This document shows, in pieces, positions 25,303-36,281 of a stretch of DNA of 42,705 nt (positions within the stretch are counted from its first letter, which is position 1; each line of letters opens with the position of its first letter). The stretch is taken from the NCBI RefSeq assembly GCF_002086675.1, contig NZ_MVIF01000044.1:1-42705 (forward strand), read 5' to 3'. Origin of the DNA: Mycobacterium persicum (lineage in GTDB: Bacteria > Actinomycetota > Actinomycetes > Mycobacteriales > Mycobacteriaceae). Under the pieces are notes generated by a model. The model worked only from the letters and a program-made list of their open reading frames with translations, searched no databases and was not told the DNA's origin. A program made the position numbers and the translations under genes.

Positions 25303-28300
25303 GTGCAGTCACTGATGTATCCCTCGATCGACCTCGACGACGCCGAATCGCATCTGGGCGCCGACACCTACCGTCGCGGCCTGGCCTACGCCCGCGAAGG
25401 ACGAGTGGTGCGTTGTCTGTGGAACCCCGGCGACGACAATCTCACGGGGAGCGTTCGTGGTAATCGGGGCCGCACCTATACCACCACCGCGCAACTGTCG
25501 ATGGATTACGCCGACTCCTGGTGTCTCGAGATCGGGTTGTGCACCTGCCCCATGCAGGTGGATTGCAAGCATGTGGCCGCGATCCTCATCGCGGCCAGCG
25601 GGACGACGAAGACACGATCGCAACGCCCATCGGCCTTGCCCCCGGCTCCATCGCCGTGGCGCACGTCGCTGGACGCATTGTTCCCGACATCGTCGCCGGG
25701 CAGCGTCGTCGGCACGCCGCTGGCTATCGAGCTGAACCTGTCGGCGAGCGGCTTGGACGCGCGGGTGGTGCGCCCGGGTAAGCGCGGTGGCTGGGTCGCC
25801 GCCGACCTGAGCTGGGGCCGCTTGGCCGCGCTGCGGCACTACGGTTATCCCGACGCGCACATCCAGGTGCTACAAGAGTTCTATGCCGCCTACCGGACGT
25901 CAGCCCCGAATTCGACTGGCTACCACAGCTATTCGTATACCTCGTACGGGGACGTGAAGACAATCTCGCTGCTGAAGTTCGAATCGCCCCAGTTGTGGCC
26001 GCTACTGGACGAGGTGCGCCGAGTCGGCGTGCGGTTAGTGCAGGCGCAGGACCACCACGACGTGCTGCCGTATGCTTCGGCACGCCTGTCCTTGGATGTC
26101 ACCGCCGACCCATCGGGCAACCTCACGGTCATGCCGTTGCTTGAAGTCGACGGAGCGGCCGCGCAAGCGGTGGCTTTCATCGGGTCGTCGGGCCATGGCG
26201 TGGTCTGCTCCGACGGCGGGCTGCGGCTGGCACGGATGGACCAGCCGGTCTCGGTGACGTTGCAGCGGATGACCCTTGGCGATCAGATCCTGACCATCCC
26301 CGCAGCTGAGGCGGCGCAGTTCACCGCCGAGTACTACCCGAAGCTGCGGCACATCGCGGCCATCACATCGTCGGACAGCTCGTTCACGCCGCCGACAATC
26401 ACCGGGCCGACGCTGGTGCTACGTGCCGACTATCGCGGCGAGCACGAGGTCGAGCTGACGCTGCAGTGGGCGTACCGGGTGGGCGACAGCGAGTTTCGCG
26501 TCGGTGTGGACGCGTCTGGTGATCGAGGCTACCGCGACCCGGACACGGAGAATGGGCTTGCGCGCGGCATCGACGCCCCGCTGGAGCGGTTCGGGCTCCG
26601 CGCCCCCGACGGCAGGCTGATTGCCCGAGCCCAATTGTGCGGCTTGGAGACGATGCGGTTCACCACCGAACTCCAACCGCTGCTCACCGGGCTGTCCGAC
26701 GTCATGCTGGAGGTGACCGGCGACCCCGTCGACTATCGGGAGGCCGGCGAGTCCCTGGTCATCGGCGTGGCCACGAATGCGGTGCCTGGACAGACGGACT
26801 GGTTCGACCTGAACATCACAATCAGCCTTGAAGGCAAGCAGATTCCGTTCGTCAGCGTGTTCACCGCGCTGGCCTCCGGCCAGTCACATGTGCTACTGGC
26901 CGACGGCGCCTACTTTGCGGTGGACAAGCCGGAGCTGGTGAAGCTGCGCCGGCTGATCGAGGAGGCTCGCGCGCTCACCGATGCCGACGAGGGTCCACCC
27001 CGGATCAGCCGGTTCCAGGCCGGGCTGTTCGACGAACTCGCCGCACTGGGAGTGGTCACCCAACAGGCCGACGAGTGGCGTCGGCAGGTTCGCGGACTGC
27101 GCGCACTACAGGGAGTTGAACCGGTGCCGATGCCCAGCGGCTTGCGCGCCGAGCTGCGGCCCTACCAGGCCGACGGCTTCTCGTGGCTTGCCACGCTCCA
27201 CGCGCACGGGCTGGGCGGGATCCTCGCCGACGACATGGGCCTGGGCAAGACGCTCCAGTCGCTTGCATTGATCTGCCATGTCCGGCAAGAGGATCCGAGT
27301 CCGGCCCCGTTCTTGGTGGTGGCGCCCTCGAGTGTGGTTTCAAACTGGGCCGCGGAGGCCGCGCGGTTCGCACCGGAACTGTCGGTGGCTGCGATCAGCG
27401 ATACCCTGCGCCGTGGCGGCATCGACCTTGACGAGTTGGTCGCCGGCGCCGACGTCGTCGTTACCTCCTATACCTTGTTTCGCCTCGACTTCGACGCCTA
27501 CGCCGCCCAAATCTGGTCCGGCCTCATTCTGGACGAAGCCCAGTACGTAAAGAATCGGCACGCCAAGACCTACCAGTGCGCGCGCCGGCTACCCGCCCCC
27601 ATCAAGGTGGCAATCACGGGTACGCCGATGGAAAACAACGTGATGGAACTGTGGTCGCTGCTATCGATCACCGCCCCGGGACTGTTTCCCAGCCCGACGA
27701 AGTTCGCCGACTACTACGCCAAACCCATCGAGAAGACCGGCGATCCGGAACTGCTCGCACTGTTTCGCCGCCGCATCAAGCCCCTGGTGAAGCGCCGCAC
27801 CAAGGGACTGGTGGCGGCCGAATTGCCAGCCAAGCAAGAGCAATCGCTCGATATCGAGCTGCCGCCCAGACACCGCTCGCTCTATGACAAGCGACTGCAC
27901 CGCGAACGCCAGAAGGTGCTCGGCTTGCTCGACGACATGCAGCGCAACCGATTCACGATCCTGAAATCTCTGACCGTGCTGCGCCAGATGGCGCTGCACC
28001 CTGGCCTTGTCGACGCTACGCATGACGCGATGACCTGCGCGAAAATCGATGTCTTGGTGGAGCAACTGCGCGACGTCGCCGACGGCGGCCACCGCGCGCT
28101 GGTGTTCAGCCAGTTCACTCGCTTCCTTGGCCGGGTGCGTGATCGCCTCGGCGCCGAGGGCATCGATTACTGCTACCTGGATGGGCGAACCCGCAACCGC
28201 CCCAAGGTGATTCAGCAGTTCAAGGAAGGGACTGCGCCGGTTTTCCTGATCAGTCTCAAGGCCGGCGGTTTCGGGTTGAACCTTACCGAGGCCGACTACT

Positions 28301-28539
28301 GCTTCCTGCTCGACCCGTGGTGGAATCCGGCCACCGAAACCCAGGCTGTCGATCGCACCCACCGCATCGGGCAGAAGCGCAATGTCATGGTGTATCGCCT
28401 TATCGCCCGCGACACTATCGAGGACAAGGTCGTCGCGCTCAATGCGCGCAAAGCCAAGCTCTTCGCCAGCGTGATCGATGACGGCAACGCCTTCGCCTCC
28501 GCGCTGACCGCCGACGACATCCGCGGACTGCTGAGCTGA
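25303..28539 (+). CDS. SWIM zinc-finger SNF2-family helicase
   Basis: The product is about 1,078 residues. Near the N-terminus CTCPMQVDCKH is a SWIM finger (CxC-x5-CxH), followed by a long central region (about residues 130-590). The SNF2 motor starts near residue 620 with LRPYQADGFSWLATLH, then DDMGLGKTLQSLAL (motif I), LDEAQYVKN (motif II), ITGTPMENN (motif III), and in the second lobe VFSQFTRFL, SLKAGGFGLNLTEADY and DRTHRIGQ. It is a DNA-translocating ATPase with possible roles in repair or chromosome remodelling. The start is uncertain: GTG at 25303 is listed, with TTG 25243 and ATG 25315 possible. It sits in an accessory stretch between the methyltransferase and xerD. Confidence 0.93.
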   Translation: MQSLMYPSIDLDDAESHLGADTYRRGLAYAREGRVVRCLWNPGDDNLTGSVRGNRGRTYTTTAQLSMDYADSWCLEIGLCTCPMQVDCKHVAAILIAASGTTKTRSQRPSALPPAPSPWRTSLDALFPTSSPGSVVGTPLAIELNLSASGLDARVVRPGKRGGWVAADLSWGRLAALRHYGYPDAHIQVLQEFYAAYRTSAPNSTGYHSYSYTSYGDVKTISLLKFESPQLWPLLDEVRRVGVRLVQAQDHHDVLPYASARLSLDVTADPSGNLTVMPLLEVDGAAAQAVAFIGSSGHGVVCSDGGLRLARMDQPVSVTLQRMTLGDQILTIPAAEAAQFTAEYYPKLRHIAAITSSDSSFTPPTITGPTLVLRADYRGEHEVELTLQWAYRVGDSEFRVGVDASGDRGYRDPDTENGLARGIDAPLERFGLRAPDGRLIARAQLCGLETMRFTTELQPLLTGLSDVMLEVTGDPVDYREAGESLVIGVATNAVPGQTDWFDLNITISLEGKQIPFVSVFTALASGQSHVLLADGAYFAVDKPELVKLRRLIEEARALTDADEGPPRISRFQAGLFDELAALGVVTQQADEWRRQVRGLRALQGVEPVPMPSGLRAELRPYQADGFSWLATLHAHGLGGILADDMGLGKTLQSLALICHVRQEDPSPAPFLVVAPSSVVSNWAAEAARFAPELSVAAISDTLRRGGIDLDELVAGADVVVTSYTLFRLDFDAYAAQIWSGLILDEAQYVKNRHAKTYQCARRLPAPIKVAITGTPMENNVMELWSLLSITAPGLFPSPTKFADYYAKPIEKTGDPELLALFRRRIKPLVKRRTKGLVAAELPAKQEQSLDIELPPRHRSLYDKRLHRERQKVLGLLDDMQRNRFTILKSLTVLRQMALHPGLVDATHDAMTCAKIDVLVEQLRDVADGGHRALVFSQFTRFLGRVRDRLGAEGIDYCYLDGRTRNRPKVIQQFKEGTAPVFLISLKAGGFGLNLTEADYCFLLDPWWNPATETQAVDRTHRIGQKRNVMVYRLIARDTIEDKVVALNARKAKLFASVIDDGNAFASALTADDIRGLLS

Positions 28540-29022
28540 GGTCCGGGCGTTGTCTTGCCGTACCCGCGCGCCATGACCGAATGCATGCGGCGCTCCAGGG
28601 TTTTCGTGCTGTTCAGGGCGGTTTGATTGGCTAATGCGTGTCAGCGCTTTATCGGTGAAGTGAGGGACGCGCACGCGGTGCGGCTCTAGGTTTCGGGGTT
28701 ACCACACCAACCTCAATCCCGAGGACGCCCGCCCGGTACGCGTCAACACCGCATTTGACCGTCTGCCGCAGTTCTCGGGGCATGCGGCACTGGCTGATCG
28801 GCGGGATCCTCCAGATGGACTGTCCCGACTGCTGGATCCGCACCGAGTAACTGCCCTGGGCGCCCGCCCGGCGCGCGGCACACCCGCGACTTCGACATGC
28901 CTGACGTCAACCGGCTGCTGAACATGAGATCACGTGCTGCCGCGCAATGGTCCAAGCTGTCGTGCGACCGCCGCCGGTCCGCCCCGACATCCCTGGCTCC
29001 GAGAGACCACCGGTCCCGTCAG
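28540..29022. other. Non-coding stretch between the helicase and DUF4143 genes
   Basis: No credible gene is visible. Short open frames of 22 to 65 codons occur on both strands, one with a CPDCWIRTE tail at 28782-28850, but none has a ribosome site or a recognisable domain. The stretch may hold decayed coding sequence; from memory, M. tuberculosis has a 13E12-repeat gene in this interval, and I see no clear trace of it. Confidence 0.5.
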
Positions 29023-29110
29023 ATATCGCGAATCGGCGAGCACGTATCCGCGAATCAGCGAAAGTACAGGCGCATATCGGCGACAATATGCTCGCAAATC
29101 GGCGAAAATC
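29023..29110. repeat. Four direct repeats at exact 22-bp period upstream of the DUF4143 gene
   Basis: The core (C/T)CGC-N6-GCGA appears as TCGCGAATCGGCGA, CCGCGAATCAGCGA, GCGCATATCGGCGA and TCGCAAATCGGCGA. The shared nine-base ending starts at 29031, 29053, 29075 and 29097, so the period is exactly 22 bases, about two helical turns. Each core is itself a partial inverted repeat (TCGC/GCGA). The array ends 16 bases before the GTG start. The pattern suggests cooperative binding by one protein. Confidence 0.85.
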
Positions 29111-29125
29111 GGATACACGGTTGAG

Positions 29126-30382
29126 GTGAATCCGCCGTCTCGCATTGCCCGGAACCTGCTTCCGCGGGTTGACGAGGCACTCAGCGACACACGGATCGTC
29201 GTCGTTCAGGGCGCCCGTCAGGTTGGCAAGTCAACCCTTGCGGCCGAGATCACGCGCCGGCTCGACGGACGATTGGTCACACTTGACGATGACGTGACCC
29301 GAACAACAGCGGCCACAGATCCCTACAGTTTCGTTCGCCAATTCCCAGACGGACTACTCACGATCGACGAAGTGCAGCGGGTTCCGGAACTGGTTCTTGC
29401 GCTCAAGACCAGCGTTGACGCCAACGATCGGCCGGGTCAATATCTGCTCACCGGGTCCGCCAATCTCTTACAGCTCCTGGCGACCGAGGACAGCCTCGCC
29501 GGCAGGGCTGAGAGCCTTGAACCCTTCGGATTCAGCCAAGGCGAACTCGAAGGAGTCACTGAAACCTTCATCGACCGGCTATTAGCCGGCGACCTCTTCC
29601 TCGGTCACGAGAGTAACCTGGCACGTCACGACTATCTCGCCCGCGCTTGTACCGGCAGCTACCCCGAGGCTGTCAGCCGAAAGTCAACCAAACGCCGAAA
29701 TGCGTGGCTGGATAATTACATCGACCGCATCGTCAAGCGCGACGCGATGGACGTCTCCAATCTGCAGCGCATCGCCGACCTGCCGCGCCTCATCCGACTC
29801 TTAGCCGCACGCAGTGCATCCGAACTCAACCTGAGCTCCCTAGCTGCCGACGCCGAGATCCCCGTGCGTACCCTGCCACCATATCTCGACCTTCTCGAGA
29901 TCCTGTATCTCATCGACCGCATACCCTCATGGTCGACTAACCTTTCGAAGCGTGTCGTCGATCGACCGAAAGTCCTCCTCCTCGACTCTGGACTGGCCGC
30001 TCGCCTTGTCAACGTCTCACCTGCCGGAGTCGGACCAAATGCCAACCCAGACGCGGCAGGAGCCATCGTCGAAACTTTCGTAATCTCAGAACTCCGGCGA
30101 CAACTCGGATGGTCGCAACAGTCGCCTCGAATGTTCCACTACCGCGATCGAGACGGCGCAGAAGTAGACCTCATACTGGAAACCGCAGATGGCCTCATTG
30201 CCGCGATCGAGATCAAGTCGGCAGCAACCCTCCGTGGCCGAGACACCCGCTGGATCACAAAACTCCGCGACAAACTCGGCAAACGCTTCGCCGCCGGCCT
30301 CATCCTCCACACCGGCCCACAAGCCCAGCCATTCGGCGATCGCTTCGCCGCCGTCCCTATCGACGTCCTCTGGTCCGCTTGA
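29126..30382 (+). CDS. AAA/DUF4143-family ATPase with nuclease-like C-terminus
   Basis: About 418 residues. The AAA_14 N-terminal domain shows Walker A GARQVGKST (near residue 30), Walker B LLTIDEVQRVPE and the sensor-like YLLTGSANLL. The C-terminal DUF4143 part ends with GAEVDLILE and AIEIKSAA, a spacing resembling a PD-(D/E)xK nuclease core. The family is common on accessory DNA, and no defined function is known to me. GTG at 29126 starts beside the NPPSRIARNLLPRV block and follows a 22-bp repeat array. The gene looks less GC-rich than its neighbours, which hints at transfer. It converges on xerD with a 106-base gap that has no clear terminator. Confidence 0.88.
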   Translation: MNPPSRIARNLLPRVDEALSDTRIVVVQGARQVGKSTLAAEITRRLDGRLVTLDDDVTRTTAATDPYSFVRQFPDGLLTIDEVQRVPELVLALKTSVDANDRPGQYLLTGSANLLQLLATEDSLAGRAESLEPFGFSQGELEGVTETFIDRLLAGDLFLGHESNLARHDYLARACTGSYPEAVSRKSTKRRNAWLDNYIDRIVKRDAMDVSNLQRIADLPRLIRLLAARSASELNLSSLAADAEIPVRTLPPYLDLLEILYLIDRIPSWSTNLSKRVVDRPKVLLLDSGLAARLVNVSPAGVGPNANPDAAGAIVETFVISELRRQLGWSQQSPRMFHYRDRDGAEVDLILETADGLIAAIEIKSAATLRGRDTRWITKLRDKLGKRFAAGLILHTGPQAQPFGDRFAAVPIDVLWSA

Positions 30383-30488
30383 GGGTGGACATATGACTTG
30401 CAACAAATTTCAAGTGTTATTGCCGCAGCCAGCATCGCGCCAACGCTTTTGGGCGCCGGCGCGCACAGCAGTTGCCCGACGGCACCCG

Positions 30489-31426
30489 TCACGTCGCGCG
30501 GGGATGCGCCCCGGCCCACACCTCCCGCAATGCATGAACGGTGACCAGCGTGTAGATCTGTGTCGTCGTCACCGAGGCATGGCCCAACAATTCCTGCACC
30601 ACCCGGACGTCGGCGCCGCCCTCGAGCAGGTGGGTGGCAAACGAATGCCGCAGCATGTGCGGCGACACACCCGCGGTGATGCCGGCACGCTCGGCCGCAT
30701 CCTGCAGCACTTGCCAGGCGCTTTGCCGTGACAACCGGCCGCCGCGGGCATTGAGAAAAATGGCCGCGGTGCCGCGGCCCCGCCGGGCCAGGTCGGGGCG
30801 CCCGCGCACCAGGTAGGCGTCCAGCGCGTGCACGGCCGGGCGCCCCACTGGCACCAGCCGTTGTTTACCGCCCTTGCCGCGCAACAACACCGACCTGGCG
30901 TGCGTGTCCACGTCATCGACGTCGAGACCCACGGCTTCGGAGATTCGCGACCCGGTGGAATACAACAGCTCCAGCAGAGCCCGGTTGCGCAAGGTCAACG
31001 GTCCGTCGGCCGGGTTGTCGCCGCCGGCACCTTCCAGCAGAGCCAGCACCTGGTCGACCGTCAGACTCTTGGGCAGCCGCCGGCCCGGTGTCGGCGGCCG
31101 GACCGCGCGCGCCACATCCAGCTCGGCCAGGCCTTCGGCGGCGGCGAACCGATGCAGGCCGCGCACCGCGATCAGCGCGCGGGCCGCTGACACCGCGGAC
31201 AGCGCCGTCGCCCCCGATTCAGGATCACCGCGCCGCAGTGCCACCAGAAACTCGCTGACGTCGTCCTCGCCGACGGCGGCCAGGTCGGTGATTCCCCGGT
31301 CTTCGAGGTGCTTGGTGTAGCGGCGCAGGTCGCGCCGGTAAGAACTCAGGGTGTTGGCCGCCACGCCCCGTTCGATCGCCAGATGGTCAAGGTAGCCCTG
31401 CAGTTGTGTGCCCAGGGGCAGCGTCG

Positions 31427-31430
<4 letters not shown>
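30489..31430 (-). CDS. xerD: Tyrosine recombinase XerD
   Basis: The 313-residue recombinase has an N-terminal SAM-like DNA-binding domain ([22 protein letters not shown]) and a catalytic domain with R in [12 protein letters not shown], HxxR in [12 protein letters not shown], and the nucleophile tyrosine in [14 protein letters not shown]. It resolves chromosome dimers at dif with XerC and FtsK. The start is TTG at 31430, overlapping the Nudix stop by four bases (TTGA); the frame further upstream lacks similarity. It is downstream of pyrG and the Nudix gene, as in other mycobacteria. From memory, it matches Rv1701. Confidence 0.95.
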
Positions 31431-33863
<2,433 letters not shown>

Positions 33864-33962
33864 CTAGCTGGGCCTGCCGACCCACGGAATCCCACCCTAA
33901 CACCCGCGACGCCCGCTCGCGGCGAACACGCCCGACCGGTCGTAGCCGGTGACTATCGGGGA

Positions 33963-34916
33963 CTACTGGGGGACCGTCACCGAGGTGGCCCCGTGGCCCG
34001 TGCCGTAGTGGGCCGGGTGACCCCCATTGATCAGGTCGTGTAGGGCCAGGATCGCCGTGATGCGGCCGGGCGCGGCGTCGACGTCGTCGACGGTGCTGAT
34101 GGTGGCGGCCATGCCGGCATCTGCACGGGTGACCGCGACCGCCGCGCTGCCGGTCGACGAACCATCCCGGCCGGCGAGCACGGTGCCGGAACCGTGCGGC
34201 GCCAGCGCGGCGGCGAACCGCGCCACGCTGGCCCCCTGGTTGCCGGCGTCCGCGGGCAAGCCCCCGCCGGTGATGACGATCGCGGCGTTTGCCACATCGA
34301 TGTGATCCGCGGGCTGATAGGTGATGAAGCCGGTCTCGCGCAGCGCCGCCAGCACGGTGCCGCGCTGGGCGTCGTCCACCGGCGGGGCCTGCGGATTGGT
34401 GGAGTTGGCGGGGGTCAGCATGGCGATCCCCAGCAGGTCACCGGCCTGTGAACCCTGGTCGACGAGCTTGGTGCTCAGCTGGGTACCGGCGGGCAGGATC
34501 GACGAATTCACCACCGACCGCAGCTTTTCCGCCGAGTTGGCTTCAACGAACTCCTGGGTCAGCGACACAGTGCCGACGACCGACCCTCCGGCCTGCCCCA
34601 CAATTTTCGACACCATGGCGACGTCGTCGTCGTTGGCATCCGGGGTCCGAAAGATCACCACCGACTTGCCCGCCAACGCGTCGTGCACAATCCGCCCAAG
34701 CACCTGGTTATCGAAACTATTTGCCGCGCTGAGCTTTTCGTTGAGCGCGTTGCGCTGGTCGTTGAGTCCGGTGATCTGGGCGGCCAGGTCCCGCTTCTCG
34801 TTACGCAAGCTGGACAGCAGCGTGTCGGAGAAGAAGCCCGAACCGAGCACCACTCCAATCGCCAACGCCAGGAAGACGGCAGCCAGCGAAATCGCATGTT
34901 GACGTAACGAGATCAT
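33963..34916 (-). CDS. mctB: MctB/SteB-family cell-envelope protein
   Basis: The 317-residue protein has one N-terminal membrane helix or uncleaved signal (HAISLAAVFLALAIGVVLGSG), a coiled coil (LRNEKRDLAAQITGLNDQ, then NALNEKLSAA), and a globular exported domain. The family includes MctB of M. tuberculosis, described as an outer-membrane copper-transport protein, and SteB of corynebacteria, which works with SteA in cell separation. Here too it follows steA by 22 bases, which supports a joint role. The coiled coil resembles that of FtsEX-pathway regulators. From memory, it matches Rv1698. Confidence 0.9.
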   Translation of the reverse strand: MISLRQHAISLAAVFLALAIGVVLGSGFFSDTLLSSLRNEKRDLAAQITGLNDQRNALNEKLSAANSFDNQVLGRIVHDALAGKSVVIFRTPDANDDDVAMVSKIVGQAGGSVVGTVSLTQEFVEANSAEKLRSVVNSSILPAGTQLSTKLVDQGSQAGDLLGIAMLTPANSTNPQAPPVDDAQRGTVLAALRETGFITYQPADHIDVANAAIVITGGGLPADAGNQGASVARFAAALAPHGSGTVLAGRDGSSTGSAAVAVTRADAGMAATISTVDDVDAAPGRITAILALHDLINGGHPAHYGTGHGATSVTVPQ

Positions 34917-34938
34917 GAAGGCACCGTCCTCGAAGGGG

Positions 34939-36120
34939 TCAGGTCACCAGGTTCTGCACCCAGAGGGAGAAGCGGTTCCAGTAGTCAATGATCCAGTGCA
35001 GCACCACACCATCGGTGCGTGACACCCACAAGACGACGATGATGGCAATCAGCATCGTCAACGCCAACAGCGCAATGGCTCCAGCCGAAATGTGGTTGCG
35101 GTACAACGTCGCGACCGCCTTGGCGTCCACCAGCTTCTCCCCCACCCGCAGCCTGGTGAGGAAGGTCGACGGGTTGCTTTGCGCCCGCGTCCGGTCGAAG
35201 AACGTCTCGATGTTGGCGGTGTGGCCGGCGGTGACCAGCAGTGCGGCGCCGTGGTGATCGGCAAGCAGCAACGCCAGGTCGATCGCCGAGCCGGCGGCCG
35301 GGAACGTCATCGCCCCGACACCGAGATCCTGAATGCGCTCCAGGCCGGGCGCGTGGCCGTCGGCGTCGGCGGGCAACACCACCTGGGCGCCGCACTTGAG
35401 CACCTCGGTGCTGATCTGGTCGGGGTCGCCGACGATCAGCTGCGGACGGTACCCGGCCTTGCGCAACACGTCCGCGCCGGTACCGACGCCGACCAGCACC
35501 GGTTGGTACTCCTTGATGAACGGCTTGAGCGCTTTGACGTCGTCGGTGGCCCTAGGCTCTTCCCCGACGATCACCACGTGCCGGCGGCGCATGTCGACGT
35601 CGATGTCGGGGATGCCGATTCCGTCGATCAGCAGCGGGCTCTCGCTCTTGATGAACTCGATCGTGTTGCCGGCGAACGCCTCCAGATGGGCGGCCAGCCC
35701 GCTCTTGGCCTCCCGCATCAGGTCGGCGATGTCGTGGTCGCTGCGCTCGGTACCGCGGACCAGCCGGCGATCGCCCGAATACAGGCCGCCTTCGTACAAC
35801 CGGATCTTCGAACCGTCTTTGACCTTCTTGAAGACCTCGGGCCCGGTCTCGTCGATCAGGGTGACCCCGTTGTTGACCAATACCTCGGGGCCCAGGTTCG
35901 GATAGCGACCCGAAACCGACGACGATGCGTTGACGACGGCGGCGACGTCAGCTTCCACCAGTGCGTCCGCGGTGATCCGGTCCAGATCCAAGATGTCGAG
36001 GACCACGATGTCACCGGGACAGACCCGCCGCAGCAGGCGGTCGATGTTCCGGTCGACGCGGGCGGTGCCGACCAGACCTGGCCGGGCGGTGTTACGAGAC
36101 AGAAGTGCGGACATCTTCAT
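34939..36120 (-). CDS. steA: SteA-family membrane protein with thiamin-pyrophosphokinase-like domain
   Basis: The 393-residue protein has a cytoplasmic domain related to thiamin pyrophosphokinase, with LIVGDPDQIS and VGVGTGADVLRKAGYRP, ending in one membrane helix (ISAGAIALLALTMLIAIIVVLW, near residue 350) and a short external tail. The usual TPK substrate residues cannot all be confirmed. In corynebacteria, SteA and SteB act in the RipC-FtsEX cell-separation pathway. ATG at 36120 (MKMSALL) gives the length I recall for Rv1697 (393), and a frame extending to 36183 is rejected as it would overlap the predicted promoter. It lies between recN and mctB. Confidence 0.9.
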   Translation of the reverse strand: MKMSALLSRNTARPGLVGTARVDRNIDRLLRRVCPGDIVVLDILDLDRITADALVEADVAAVVNASSSVSGRYPNLGPEVLVNNGVTLIDETGPEVFKKVKDGSKIRLYEGGLYSGDRRLVRGTERSDHDIADLMREAKSGLAAHLEAFAGNTIEFIKSESPLLIDGIGIPDIDVDMRRRHVVIVGEEPRATDDVKALKPFIKEYQPVLVGVGTGADVLRKAGYRPQLIVGDPDQISTEVLKCGAQVVLPADADGHAPGLERIQDLGVGAMTFPAAGSAIDLALLLADHHGAALLVTAGHTANIETFFDRTRAQSNPSTFLTRLRVGEKLVDAKAVATLYRNHISAGAIALLALTMLIAIIVVLWVSRTDGVVLHWIIDYWNRFSLWVQNLVT

Positions 36121-36187
36121 GGGGGCGATTCTGTCGGGGATGCACGGCCGGAGCCGGGAGGCGCGCCGTAACATCAGCCCCATAAGT

Positions 36188-36193
36188 TATATA
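36188..36193 (-). promoter_or_regulatory. Possible -10 element (TATATA) upstream of steA
   Basis: This AT-rich hexamer stands out in a GC-rich gap and would give a transcript start about 60 bases before the steA ATG at 36120. The corresponding -35 sequence is weak (GTCGTG), so the call is tentative. Confidence 0.35.
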
Positions 36194-36281
36194 GAGTCAC
36201 AACTGTCACACACGACGCCGCGCGGCGCCGAGTTGTTGGCCGATCGCGACCAGATGGCAACACGACGTCGACGTTGGGAGG

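Noticed and set aside
27661..28674. 337-codon minus-strand frame opposite the helicase
   Set aside because: It is antisense to conserved SNF2 motifs and has no domain of its own.
28782..28850. 22-residue peptide with a CPDCWIRTE end
   Set aside because: No ribosome site and too short; the CxxC pair alone is not enough.
29023..29110. CRISPR-like array
   Set aside because: The period is 22 bases with only about 14 conserved and there is no room for spacers; no cas genes are present.
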